In this document: positions 1 through 7,956 of the stretch, in pieces | Position numbering within the stretch: position 1 is the stretch's first letter | How the letters are laid out: each line of letters opens with the position of its first letter | NCBI RefSeq assembly: GCF_000455485.1 | Contig: NZ_CBQR020000062.1 | Coordinates: 1 to 36,054 of the forward strand | Length of the DNA: 36,054 bases | DNA from: Gorillibacterium massiliense | Lineage (GTDB): Bacteria > Bacillota > Bacilli > Paenibacillales > NBRC-103111 | Reading direction: 5' to 3' | Notes under the pieces: model-generated | What the model was told of the DNA's origin: nothing | What the model saw: the letters and a program-made list of their open reading frames with translations, nothing else | Database searches by the model: none | Position numbers and translations under genes: made by a program

Positions 1-392
1 TCATCTGGAAGGAAGCCGGCTATTTCATGGTCTTCTATTTGGCCGGGATGCAAAACATTTCAAAAGAGCTCTATGAAGCCGCAGATGCCGACGGAGTCGG
101 GGGTTGGAAGGTTTTTCGCAAGATCACGTTTCCGCTGCTCCTGCCGACTACGCTATTTGTCCTGATCATCTCATTAACCAACTCGTACAAACTGGTGGAT
201 CATTTGTGGATCATGACCAAGGGTGGCCCGGACAATGCCAGCAATCTGCTGCTTTTTCATATCTATGAGACTGCCTTCAGCTTTTGGGATCAAGGAATGG
301 CTTCTACTCTGACGGTTGTCATGATCGCACTGCTTCTTGTATTGTCGTCTTTGCAATTTTTCGGAATGGATAAAAGGATTCACTATCAATAA
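1..392 (+). CDS. ABC sugar-type transporter permease, MalF/UgpA-like (5' truncated by window)
   Basis: This is the C-terminal part of an inner-membrane permease of a carbohydrate (CUT1-type) ABC importer. Reading frame continues to the left edge (first full codon at base 3), so the N-terminus lies outside the window. The EAA loop that docks on the ATPase is visible near the start (EAADADGVGGWKVFRKITFPLL, shown here as its core EAADADGVGG then PLL), followed by two hydrophobic segments and the KGGPDNAS motif typical of MalF/UgpA-type subunits. The MalG/UgpE-type partner starts 18 bases later, so the two form a heterodimeric channel. Substrate is not readable from the sequence; a downstream phosphoesterase hints at a phosphorylated compound, but this is inference. 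Confidence 0.9.
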   Translation, partial: IWKEAGYFMVFYLAGMQNISKELYEAADADGVGGWKVFRKITFPLLLPTTLFVLIISLTNSYKLVDHLWIMTKGGPDNASNLLLFHIYETAFSFWDQGMASTLTVVMIALLLVLSSLQFFGMDKRIHYQ

Positions 393-409
393 GGCAAGGA
401 GATTGGCCT

Positions 410-1228
410 ATGTTGGTTCGTATCAAACAGACGCGTCCCCACGATTTGCTTATGTACCTCATGGCGGTTTGCTGGGTGATTCCCTTGGCGTGGGTGCTCA
501 TGACGGCGTTTCGCCCGAAGAATATGGCGCTGTCGGCCCATTGGACGTGGCATTTTACTCTAGATAACTTCAATGCCGTGTGGTCGGCTGCTCCGTTTCC
601 CACCTATTATTGGAACACCATCTTGATTGTCGTTTGTATTTTTGCCATCCAAATGCTTTCCGCGACCATGGCGGCTTTCGCTTTTTCTCGGGTGAAGTTT
701 TGGGGCAGCAGTTTGGTGTTCCTGCTTTTCACCGTACAGATCATGATTCCGGCGGATGTTTTGGTTTTTCCCAACTACGTCGTGCTAAAAGAACTGTCCC
801 TGCTGGATACAAAGCTCGGCATTATGATTCCGTATTTCGCCTCGGCCTTCGGCATCTTCCTGCTGCGGCAAACCTTCATGACGATCCCCTCCGAGCTGGA
901 TGAAGCCGCGGTGATGGAAGGCGCAAGCAAATGGAGGATCATGTGGACGATCTATTTTCCGCTGGCTAAGCCTGCGTATGTCGCCTTCGGCCTTGTTTCC
1001 GTCAGCTATCACTGGAATAACTTTCTGTGGCCGCTCATTGTAACCAACTCCGTAAACAATCGTCCTTTGACCGTAGGGCTTGCCATATTTGCTCAATCCT
1101 TTGAAACGGGGGCGCAATGGTCGGAAGTCAGCGCGGCCACCTTGCTTGTCATCGCTCCGCTGATCCTCGGATTCTTTATTTTTCAGAGACAATTTATCGA
1201 TAGTTTCATGCAGTCCGGCATTAAATAA
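410..1228 (+). CDS. ABC sugar-type transporter permease, MalG/UgpE-like
   Basis: Complete 272-residue permease of a CUT1-type importer with about six membrane segments. The EAA loop is seen around residues 164-185 (LDEAAVMEGASKWRIMW), followed by FPLAKPAY and a WNNFLWPL motif common in MalG/UgpE/AraQ subunits. ATG start at 410 follows AAGGAGA with good spacing, 17 bases after the upstream permease stop. It pairs with the truncated permease at the window edge; the binding protein, if present, lies upstream outside the window. No ATPase gene is adjacent, which is normal in Bacillota, where a shared MsmX-type ATPase often serves several importers. Confidence 0.92.
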   Translation: MLVRIKQTRPHDLLMYLMAVCWVIPLAWVLMTAFRPKNMALSAHWTWHFTLDNFNAVWSAAPFPTYYWNTILIVVCIFAIQMLSATMAAFAFSRVKFWGSSLVFLLFTVQIMIPADVLVFPNYVVLKELSLLDTKLGIMIPYFASAFGIFLLRQTFMTIPSELDEAAVMEGASKWRIMWTIYFPLAKPAYVAFGLVSVSYHWNNFLWPLIVTNSVNNRPLTVGLAIFAQSFETGAQWSEVSAATLLVIAPLILGFFIFQRQFIDSFMQSGIK

Positions 1229-1246
1229 GGGTGGGGAGGAATTGGA

Positions 1247-2215
1247 ATGGCACTTTCGAAAACGTATATCGATGATGTTCACTCTTCCATGAGCGCGCGG
1301 CCCTGGTTCGGCCAGCTTCCGGAGGCTGCAGATGGGGACTTCCACTTTTCGATCATCAGTGACAGAACGGGAGGAGCGGTCCAAGGACTGTTCGAAAAAG
1401 GGCTGGAAGTGGCGAAAGGACTGAACCCGGCCTTTCTAATGTCCATCGGAGATATCGTGGAAGGGTACTGGAGCGATGAGCGAGAGGCTCATGAGGAGTG
1501 GGACCGTTTGGATGGGCTGCTTGCGGGCGTGGAAATTCCACTGTTCCAGACTGTAGGCAATCACGATTACGGCACGGAGGCGATGAGAAACGTGTGGCGG
1601 GAGCGGAAAGGAGCGGATTACTACGCGTTCCGCTTTGGCAAAACGCTGTTTCTTGTAGCAAACACGGAAGCGGAGTCGGTTCCCTCGGCGCATCATGAGG
1701 TGGAATCGCTGCAGAAGGTGAACCGCTATCTGATTCAGCACCCGCATCTGAGCTTTGCCGAGGTGAATCGGATTCTCAGCGGGAATGATCATTACGAGTT
1801 CCATACGACGGAGGATGCGCTGATTCACCCGCATCTCGGCCCGGCTCAAATCGATTTTTTCGAAAAGGTACTTGCGGAAAACCCCGATGTGGAATGGACC
1901 TTTGTCTTTTTGCATCAACCCGCGTGGAAGAAGAATGATCCGCTTTTTGCGAGATTGGAAAGCTTGCTTCAGGGCGTCCGGGGTGGATTTACCGTAGTAT
2001 CCGGTCATGTGCATTACTTAGAGCTTACGGAGAAGAGAGGCTCGCAATACATCCAATTGGGCAAGACAGGCGGGCTGAACTCTTTCACCGGGAAAGGCGA
2101 TATCCATCATATTTTATCCGTTCAGATGCGCGGCGGCGTTCCAACCATCGAAGTGATTCCTCTGGAAAGTGTTGAAGAGAACGCAACTGTGATCTTAACT
2201 GATTTTCTGAAGTAA
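1247..2215 (+). CDS. Calcineurin-like metallophosphoesterase
   Basis: A 322-residue metallophosphoesterase with the family metal-binding signature: D39 in SDRTG, D69 in GDIVEG, N105-H106-D107 in GNHDYG, H223 in FLHQPAW and GHVH at 253-256. The first motif is D-x-R rather than the usual D-x-H, so one metal ligand of the classical set is replaced. No signal peptide is seen, so it is probably cytoplasmic. RBS GGGGAGG lies 8 bases before the ATG, and only 18 bases separate it from the upstream permease, so it is the last gene of the transport operon. Cleavage of a phosphate ester or diester that arrives through the transporter is a reasonable inference; the substrate is unknown. Confidence 0.85.
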   Translation: MALSKTYIDDVHSSMSARPWFGQLPEAADGDFHFSIISDRTGGAVQGLFEKGLEVAKGLNPAFLMSIGDIVEGYWSDEREAHEEWDRLDGLLAGVEIPLFQTVGNHDYGTEAMRNVWRERKGADYYAFRFGKTLFLVANTEAESVPSAHHEVESLQKVNRYLIQHPHLSFAEVNRILSGNDHYEFHTTEDALIHPHLGPAQIDFFEKVLAENPDVEWTFVFLHQPAWKKNDPLFARLESLLQGVRGGFTVVSGHVHYLELTEKRGSQYIQLGKTGGLNSFTGKGDIHHILSVQMRGGVPTIEVIPLESVEENATVILTDFLK

Positions 2216-2387
2216 GCATAAAAACAATCAGAGCAGCCGGTATCGGCGGACGCAGGCTGTCGAGAAAGTCTTAGCCGTTCAAAGAAACAATGCACACCGG
2301 TTTTCCCATTGATTCGCTCCCCTTTTTCAATAGCTGCAAATGCTCCGACCCCTTTGCGACGCAGAAAATCCAAAAATTTTGGATTTC

Positions 2388-2551
2388 ATGTTGGATTTTC
2401 CTTGAGGCAAACGGTAATCGGGAGGAAAAATTGGATATTATGCAGGATTCTCTTCGCTAAAGGCGCTTGTTAGGCCAAAATGATGCCTTTTATCCAAGAT
2501 TTCGTTGTTTTCGGTGTCCGTTGGAATCAAATGATTCATAAAATCCAACAT
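2388..2551. repeat. Nested foldback (palindromic) intergenic element
   Basis: The 439-base gap between 2215 and 2655 contains no convincing gene. Instead, a 12-base perfect inverted repeat, ATGTTGGATTTT (2388-2399) and AAAATCCAACAT (2540-2551), encloses TTGGATA (2431-2437)/TATCCAA (2491-2497) and AAAGGC (2459-2464)/GCCTTT (2485-2490), all nested. A further palindrome, AAATCCAAAA/TTTTGGATTT, lies just outside at 2366-2386. The transcript could fold into a long hairpin. This looks like a non-autonomous repeat, but no second copy was found in this window. Confidence 0.5.
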
Positions 2552-2611
2552 TTCTCTCTATGTGCAAGAAGCCGTCATCGAAGCCACGCTGTCAACCGGC
2601 AACACTCGCAG

Positions 2612-2652
2612 AACGCCTCCGGATTTCAGATGAAACCCGGAGGCGTTTTTTC
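2612..2652 (+). terminator. Rho-independent terminator
   Basis: Stem CGCCTCCGG / CCGGAGGCG with a short AT-rich loop is followed by TTTTTT. The T-run is on the plus side, so it would stop plus-strand transcripts coming from the permease/phosphoesterase operon or from the foldback element. It sits directly beyond the stop codon of the convergent minus-strand gene. Confidence 0.75.
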
Positions 2653-2654
2653 GT

Positions 2655-3776
2655 TTATGCCATCGCCACATCTTCATGCAGCGATACGTATTGACGGATC
2701 AAGATTGCCGACTCCCGATTGAATTCTTTGATGCTGGAATTGACATGCCAGCAAATCTTTTTTTCTTTGCCATTCACTTGGAGAAGAGAGGGACGGAGGC
2801 CTTTCCGTTCCTTACACCAACCACAATTTCCGCAAGGATACGCCCGGTTGAAGAAATCCTCTTGAAGAAGGAGAGGATACTTAGATAGATGGGGCAGCAG
2901 GCGTTCGGAGCTGACACATTTGACCCTTGCCCTTAACGGGTCCTGAAAACGTTCGGAGTATTCGATATGGAGGAAGGACGTCGCTTTGAACGCTTTTTTG
3001 CTGGAATAGATGACCTCCCAGCCGTGGGTTCCGTAGATCTGGAAGCTTGTCTTGAAGCCGCTTTGGAGGAGTTCCTGATGCAAAGGCAAAAGTTCGCTCA
3101 ACTGGCTGTCGCTAAAAATACGATAGAGCTCCAGCGCATCCAGCTTCCGGCGATAATCACATCTGGCAAAAAAGAAATGTCGGATGTTCTCGCTCTCATG
3201 CAGCGAGCAAACCTCCGCAAGTTCGATAAGAGCAGGCATCATCAAGGGAAAGGCGTCATTTTTCAGGGCGACCGAACCGTCTTCTTCCTGTATGCATAAG
3301 CCTGCGTCTCTCATTCCATCCAGAAACTTCTTTTTCCGGCTTGGTTGTGTTGCGAGATAGACGTTGATGATTTCTTGATCCAACACGAGGGTTTGGCCAT
3401 CGGCGATGCGGCCGTTACTTCCAGCCAGATACAAAAAGTGCATGCCCTCGGAGATGATATCCCGGGGTTTCTTCAGCATGCGGTTAAGCTGGCTCTTGCG
3501 GGCAGTGCCTTCACTTTCCTCATCGAGGATGGAGGCGTCCTCCTGGGTCGGCAATCCGAACCGGTCGGCGTGGTCAAACAGTTGACGATAAAGAATATGG
3601 AAAAAATCATGCAGATCCTTTCGGGAGGCAGTAGCCGATTCGGATATTCCCTCGGTTTGCAAGCTGGAATCGGGTGCCAAGCCTTGTAAATAAGAGTACA
3701 CTACTCGCTGCGAGATGTGGGTGATGACAGGAACCTGCACATCCCTTTGAATATGAGGACCGCTCAATTCGTTCAC
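2655..3776 (-). CDS. Uncharacterised protein with C-terminal CxxCxxC motif
   Basis: I do not recognise the family of this 373-residue, mostly alpha-helical-looking soluble protein. Its C-terminal part holds C315-x2-C318-x2-C321 (AYPCGNCGWCKERKG) and then C342-W-H344, a plausible zinc or iron-sulfur site. No signal peptide or membrane segment is visible. The longest frame begins at a GTG (3776) with a weak RBS; a second in-frame GTG (coding V13) follows AAAGGGAT and could be the real start. It is divergent from the DUF2935 gene. A LexA-type box at 3821-3832 covers the expected -35 region of a minus-strand promoter with -10 TATTAT (3800-3805), suggesting DNA-damage control. The function is unknown. 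Confidence 0.75.
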   Translation of the reverse strand: MNELSGPHIQRDVQVPVITHISQRVVYSYLQGLAPDSSLQTEGISESATASRKDLHDFFHILYRQLFDHADRFGLPTQEDASILDEESEGTARKSQLNRMLKKPRDIISEGMHFLYLAGSNGRIADGQTLVLDQEIINVYLATQPSRKKKFLDGMRDAGLCIQEEDGSVALKNDAFPLMMPALIELAEVCSLHESENIRHFFFARCDYRRKLDALELYRIFSDSQLSELLPLHQELLQSGFKTSFQIYGTHGWEVIYSSKKAFKATSFLHIEYSERFQDPLRARVKCVSSERLLPHLSKYPLLLQEDFFNRAYPCGNCGWCKERKGLRPSLLQVNGKEKKICWHVNSSIKEFNRESAILIRQYVSLHEDVAMA

Positions 3777-3799
3777 CGTCCGGAATCATCTTTTTTACA

Positions 3800-3833
3800 A
3801 TAATACCACACTGATTTATGGAACACACGTTCT
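3800..3833 (-). promoter_or_regulatory. LexA-type (SOS) operator with minus-strand -10
   Basis: GAACACACGTTC at 3821-3832 matches the Bacillota LexA core GAAC-N4-GTTC exactly, including purine and pyrimidine preferences in the centre; only the outermost flanks differ from the extended consensus. Read on the minus strand it lies where a -35 would be, 17 bases from TATTAT (3800-3805), in front of the Cys-motif gene. The divergent DUF2935 gene starts 134 bases to the right and could also be affected. Confidence 0.55.
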
Positions 3834-3966
3834 TATTCGCGAGGAAATTGAACGATTTATGGAAATGATGACCCTCCGCATGACGGTATTTTTTTGGCAT
3901 AAAATGAGCTTGGCAGACCATAAAAATACAAATGGGCAAGGTATTTTCCGAATGGAGGGCGATAAC

Positions 3967-4785
3967 GTGTCTAATGCTTTTGTCGTTCGATCATTGGACG
4001 AAATCAGATTTTGGTCGCGGATCATGAAGGAGCATTCCCTTTTTCTCCGATTAGGGTTTCGATGTGAAGATACGCAGTTGATTAACGAAGCGAATCATTT
4101 TTATGCCACGTTTGAATCGATCGAAAGCAGGGCACAGGCTTTTTCAGCAGAGACGGACCCGCAAATCATCCAACGCTTTAATGTAGAAGTACATACGGCT
4201 GTCTCTCACATTTGGGTGTTTAAGCGTAAAGTCCTTGGTCTGATTTTGACCTGCCAGCTCATCGGGCAAAACAATTTTCCATTGCTGCTTGATCATACGA
4301 GCAGAGAAGCTTTTTACTTCAGGAATCGATTGGAGCAGTTGAACGCGGGAAAGCTCGATCCCTTGCCCGATGCTATCATTAATGAAAATGTATTTTTCTT
4401 AAGGATTATGGCCGATCATGCGAAGTTTATCGCCCATTTGCTTGATCCTTCGGAACGTAAACTCGTGGATCAGGCGAGAGAATTCAGCGATGACTTCGAT
4501 AAGCTGCTCTTTCAGGCAAGAGATTTGGATTCCATGCGTCCACAATCGCAAACGGCTCCGCTGCTCGATCAATTCCTTGATCAGAACCGGGTTTCCGTAC
4601 AGTCGCTGCGGGACTTTAAGAAAACCGCTCGCGATCTGATTGAAGCCTGCCGAATAAAGAGCATCATTCACCCGCTCCTTGCCGATCATGTGTTTCGTGA
4701 AGCGGAACGGTTTCTCTTTATTATCGATATGTTTGAGAATGCACTGACTGGAAAGCCGGTCACGAATATTGAAGGGAGTCATTAA
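3967..4785 (+). CDS. DUF2935 (ferritin-like helical) protein
   Basis: A 272-residue all-helical protein of the DUF2935 family, known in Bacillus and Paenibacillus. Two similar helix-pair segments are visible, LDEIRFWSRIMKEHSLFLRL near the N-terminus and NENVFFLRIMADHAKFIAHL in the second half, each with an E...ExxH-like pattern; two such copies are consistent with a ferritin-like metal-binding bundle. The start is taken as GTG 3967 because GGAGGG lies 8 bases before it and family members begin at this point; the frame stays open further upstream (to ATG 3859), but that extension does not resemble the family. Role is unknown; metal storage or redox protection would be inference. Confidence 0.85.
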   Translation: MSNAFVVRSLDEIRFWSRIMKEHSLFLRLGFRCEDTQLINEANHFYATFESIESRAQAFSAETDPQIIQRFNVEVHTAVSHIWVFKRKVLGLILTCQLIGQNNFPLLLDHTSREAFYFRNRLEQLNAGKLDPLPDAIINENVFFLRIMADHAKFIAHLLDPSERKLVDQAREFSDDFDKLLFQARDLDSMRPQSQTAPLLDQFLDQNRVSVQSLRDFKKTARDLIEACRIKSIIHPLLADHVFREAERFLFIIDMFENALTGKPVTNIEGSH

Positions 4786-4882
4786 GAACAAGACGCCAGT
4801 CGATAAGCGGATAATAGCGGACGAACGGGCTCACGTTCCCAGACATACCTTATAGCAACCCACTAAAGAGGAGTTGCTCGGT

Positions 4883-5269
4883 TTGAAAAAGGTTCCGGTT
4901 CAGGGATACCTCTATCATGCAGAAGGTTCTGAAAACGAACATGCCCACGGTCTCTACATTACTTCCTGGGACGGCCGCCCCGTCCATCATGTCCATCCAT
5001 TCTCCGGCGATACGTCGTTTGACGATGGGCACTGTCATCAGTATGCAGGCGTTACCGAGCCGGCTCCGACAGGTGTTCCCCATGTTCATCGGTACTGCAC
5101 CATAACAACCGTAAATCATGGACACACCCATGTGATAGAAGGGGTCACTGGTCCGGCAATCGATGTTCCCGACGGCGGTCACATCCATTGTTTTGAAGGC
5201 TTTACGACCGTAAACGGGATGAGGCCACACGCGCATTGTTATAAAGGAATTACCGGTAACGAAGCTTAA
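4883..5269 (+). CDS. ymaF: YmaF-family His-rich protein
   Basis: A 128-residue protein of the YmaF family. HxH-type motifs recur every 10-25 residues (HAH, HHVH, HCH, HVH, HGHTH, HIH, HAH), each within a short Gly/Val-rich unit, so the protein looks like a small beta-repeat with many possible metal sites. No signal peptide is seen. RBS AAAGAGGAG ends at 4873, which gives 9-base spacing to TTG 4883; the in-frame TTG at 4874 directly abuts the RBS and is unlikely to be used. A clear terminator follows the stop codon, so the gene appears monocistronic. The biochemical role of the family is not established. Confidence 0.85.
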   Translation: MKKVPVQGYLYHAEGSENEHAHGLYITSWDGRPVHHVHPFSGDTSFDDGHCHQYAGVTEPAPTGVPHVHRYCTITTVNHGHTHVIEGVTGPAIDVPDGGHIHCFEGFTTVNGMRPHAHCYKGITGNEA

Positions 5270-5278
5270 TACACGGAG

Positions 5279-5311
5279 AATGGACAGCATAGGCTGTCCA
5301 TTGATTTTTTT
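5279..5311 (+). terminator. Rho-independent terminator after ymaF
   Basis: AATGGACAGC / GCTGTCCATT forms a 10-bp perfect stem with a 4-base loop, followed by GA and a run of seven T. Confidence 0.85.
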
Positions 5312-5324
5312 GGTCGAATTTTAT

Positions 5325-5633
5325 TTACGAGTACCGTCTATGGCTGGTTTTGCGGGAGACCGTCAGTGCCTCTAAGAACAGGATGACAGCGGAAATGCAG
5401 TGCAGCAGCCAGCCGACGAAGGGAATCCAGCCCAAGATGGCGGTGATAATGCCGGCGACGTTGCCTAAACCGGAAGCTCTCTCTTTGAGAGAAAAGAAAA
5501 GAACGATGATATGCAGGAAAAATCCGATGATTAAGGGAGTGTATCCATTCCCAACAATAATGAGCCCGCCGAGGATCGGGATGGCCAGAATGGCCTCAAA
5601 TGCGAATGCAATCCATTTGCCTAATGGCGCCAT
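5325..5633 (-). CDS. Small integral membrane protein
   Basis: A 102-residue, very hydrophobic protein with about three membrane helices: roughly residues 5-27, 33-50 and 60-86, with a short basic C-terminal tail ending in RKTSHRR. The start is placed at ATG 5633 (MAPLGKW) preceded by AGCAGGTG; an in-frame TTG 21 bases upstream (5654) is possible. The gene is convergent with ymaF and divergent from the AlkZ-related gene. I recognise no enzymatic motif; similar small membrane proteins of unknown role are common in Bacillales. Confidence 0.7.
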   Translation of the reverse strand: MAPLGKWIAFAFEAILAIPILGGLIIVGNGYTPLIIGFFLHIIVLFFSLKERASGLGNVAGIITAILGWIPFVGWLLHCISAVILFLEALTVSRKTSHRRYS

Positions 5634-5738
5634 GATAACAACACCTGCTCTCAATTAATATGGTTACATTCTACTTTGTTCTTCGAGGTTTTGCCCCCTG
5701 CTGCGGTCCAGTTTTTAACCTGATCTTGAGTTGGTGTT

Positions 5739-5752
5739 CGTACATACGTTCC
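5739..5752 (+). promoter_or_regulatory. LexA-type (SOS) operator upstream of AlkZ-related gene
   Basis: CGTACATACGTTCC matches the 14-base Bacillus LexA consensus CGAACRNRYGTTYC at all but one position. It lies 57 bases before the ATG at 5809, just upstream of a possible -10 TAATAT at 5772-5777, and overlaps the -35 position of that promoter. Confidence 0.5.
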
Positions 5753-5808
5753 TATTTCGTTTGATTTATTGTAATATGGAGGAAAGCGGGAAAAGGACGT
5801 GAAAGCGG

Positions 5809-6900
5809 ATGTTAGAGCTGGCTTACAAGCCACTATTGGCCGAACGGATGAGAAGAGTGGGCATCGCCGAACCATTGACGTCGCCTCAAGATGAGGAAGG
5901 GTATTTGCGGAGGTTCCGCTTGTTTCAGCCGGTATCACCAGTTCATAATACGCGGCCCGGTGATCCTCCGAAACTGGTGCATCGGACGCAATTTGACGAT
6001 TATCTGCTGTCCAGCAGACTGAGAGAGCGGCACGAATTGTTGAAGGGAAGATTTAACGGCGGGCGGGTCGGGTATGTGCTGCAGGAGGATTTGGAGCTGT
6101 ACGCTACTGCCTTTTGCAAGCCGATGGACAAGCTGTACCGCATTCATGAGGATATTCTTGCCTTGTTACGCAATTCCGGCGGATTGTCCAAGGATCAATT
6201 GAAGGAAGAACTGGACTATTACCCACGCAGTCAAATCTCCAAGGCGTTGCTTGTGATGCATGAAGCGTTTCTGATTTACGAGGATCAGCTGGATACGGAT
6301 TGGGATACGGGTTGGTTGGATTTTGCCACCGAGTGGTTTGAAGTTCCCACCGATGAGCCCAGGCGGGGACAAGCCATTGCCGAAGTCATTCGCCGGGCGG
6401 TTCACACCATGGTGTTTGCCACTGCGGATCAGATCAAAAGCTGGGCATCGCTGCCGGTGAAGACCGTTAAGCAAGCTTTGGATACCCTGCTTGCAGAAGG
6501 CAAAATCGTGACAGCCGTCGTGCCGAAACTTGGCCAAGGGTATGTTTGCGCCGAGGATGCGGCAGCTGATTGGCCCCAGGATGAACCGGCCGCCAGTATT
6601 TACATGCTCGATAAATCAGATTTTCTGGTACGGATGGAGATGAAGGAGCTGCAGGCACGTTATAAAGGGCTGGAGGCGCTACAGTATCTGCTGATCGACG
6701 GAGAATTCAAAGGCGTGGTGCTGGGGCATTGGGGCTTTGGCCCATACGATGTGGACGATATCGTGACGGATATTCCCGCGGAACAGGCGGAAAGCAGGCG
6801 GCAGGAGATTCTCGATGCGGTGACGCTGATCTATCAGCCCGAAGAGCATGCGGTGCGGAAGATCAATGGGGTGCCGTTGGCCGTAGGGAGTGAGTGGTAA
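5809..6900 (+). CDS. AlkZ-related winged-helix protein, putative DNA glycosylase
   Basis: A 363-residue soluble protein resembling the winged-helix family that contains the DNA glycosylases AlkZ and YcaQ (usual length 360-410). The C-terminal GHWGFGPYDVDDIV stretch matches the family's ending style, and winged-helix-like segments occur around residues 100-150 and 195-240. I cannot place the catalytic QxQ motif of true AlkZ with confidence, so glycosylase activity is not shown. RBS AAAGGA lies 11 bases before the ATG. A LexA-type box precedes the gene, which fits a DNA-repair role. The next gene, a phosphotransferase, starts on the last base of this stop codon, so the two are translationally coupled. 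Confidence 0.6.
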   Translation: MLELAYKPLLAERMRRVGIAEPLTSPQDEEGYLRRFRLFQPVSPVHNTRPGDPPKLVHRTQFDDYLLSSRLRERHELLKGRFNGGRVGYVLQEDLELYATAFCKPMDKLYRIHEDILALLRNSGGLSKDQLKEELDYYPRSQISKALLVMHEAFLIYEDQLDTDWDTGWLDFATEWFEVPTDEPRRGQAIAEVIRRAVHTMVFATADQIKSWASLPVKTVKQALDTLLAEGKIVTAVVPKLGQGYVCAEDAAADWPQDEPAASIYMLDKSDFLVRMEMKELQARYKGLEALQYLLIDGEFKGVVLGHWGFGPYDVDDIVTDIPAEQAESRRQEILDAVTLIYQPEEHAVRKINGVPLAVGSEW

Positions 6901-7880
6901 TGGACGAACGAGGGGAGCGGGCGATTCCATTTTTTGCGGTAGATGAGGAGTTGGCGGTTTATTTGCTGCAAAAATGGAATCCCTGTTTGAGGTTTCACCA
7001 GTTCGCCCCATTAGCCGAAGGGAAAAGGACGAGCAATTACCGGGTGCGTTTATCCGGCGACGAGGGAATCGCAGCCGAGGTGATTTTACGGATATATCCT
7101 CCTAATGATGAAAGCTGGCGCAAGGAGGCGGCATTGCGCCAGCTTCTCGGGAGTCGAGTTCCGCTGCAACGGGTCCATTGGATCGGCCAGGACGAACGTT
7201 TGGGCGGCCGCGCCTACGCCATCCTGGAGTATTGTCCGGGGGAGTCGCTCTTGAAGCGGACTGCCGAAGGGTATGTACCGGACGAGCCGCTGATGGAGCA
7301 GATCGGTAGAGCGCTTGCCGGTTTGCATGGTCATCGTTATGAGCAAGTGGCCTTTTTGGACGGACAATTGCAGCCGGCAACCCATCTGCCCGCATGCGCG
7401 GATTGGTTCGAGATGTTTCTTACGCCTGCCGTTCGGGACAGACTGGGGACGGCACTTTGCCGCCGGATTGAGGGACTCGTTCTGCAGTATCGTGACCAGC
7501 TTGCCGAACTGGACCGGCATCCCGCTTTGGTGCATGGCGATTTTCGCGCCACCAACTTGATCGTGCGGGAGGGGAAGCTGACGGGGATTGTGGATTGGGA
7601 ATTTGCCATGGCCGGCCATCCTATCGCCGATGTAGGGCAATTATTCCGCGCCGGAGAGATTTTCAGCGACAGCGGCAAACAGGCATTCATCCGCAGCTAC
7701 AATGAGCATGCGGCCGAACCGCTGCCCGTAGATTGGGAGATCCTAAGCCTGCTCCGGGATTTAGTGAACCTGCTGCAATTAATGGGCGATGCAGAGGAAG
7801 CGTCGCTCAATGCCCGCGATCTGAAAGATCGGATCGAACGAACGGTATTTACCTTTACGGAAGATTCTATTTCCCTATAA
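6900..7880 (+). CDS. Aminoglycoside phosphotransferase (APH)-family kinase
   Basis: A 326-residue protein of the APH/choline-kinase fold. The catalytic loop is clear in LVHGDFRATNLIV (Brenner-type HGDxxxxN), followed by the metal-binding GIVDWEFA and HPIADVGQLFR. The ATP-binding N-lobe carries SNYRVRLSGDEG and the ILEYCPGESLL hinge. The start is ATG 6900, overlapping the preceding TAA by one base (TAATG), with AGGGAG 9 bases upstream; an in-frame GTG at 6894 is less likely. The substrate is unknown: the family includes antibiotic, choline, homoserine and sugar kinases. Coupling to the AlkZ-related gene suggests a common condition of expression rather than antibiotic resistance. Confidence 0.8.
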   Translation: MDERGERAIPFFAVDEELAVYLLQKWNPCLRFHQFAPLAEGKRTSNYRVRLSGDEGIAAEVILRIYPPNDESWRKEAALRQLLGSRVPLQRVHWIGQDERLGGRAYAILEYCPGESLLKRTAEGYVPDEPLMEQIGRALAGLHGHRYEQVAFLDGQLQPATHLPACADWFEMFLTPAVRDRLGTALCRRIEGLVLQYRDQLAELDRHPALVHGDFRATNLIVREGKLTGIVDWEFAMAGHPIADVGQLFRAGEIFSDSGKQAFIRSYNEHAAEPLPVDWEILSLLRDLVNLLQLMGDAEEASLNARDLKDRIERTVFTFTEDSISL

Positions 7881-7930
7881 AAAGACGAAAAGATCGGCAA
7901 AGGAGCTAAATTAGCCCTCATTGCCGATCT
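7881..7930 (-). terminator. Bidirectional terminator between APH-family gene and deoD
   Basis: AGATCGGCAA (7891-7900) pairs with TTGCCGATCT (7921-7930). Read on the minus strand, the stem is followed by TTTTCGTCTTTTT, so it mainly ends the deoD transcript, though the hairpin may also slow plus-strand transcription. Confidence 0.75.
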
Positions 7931-7956
7931 CTGTCTACGTGTTATGCCAGTTAAGT

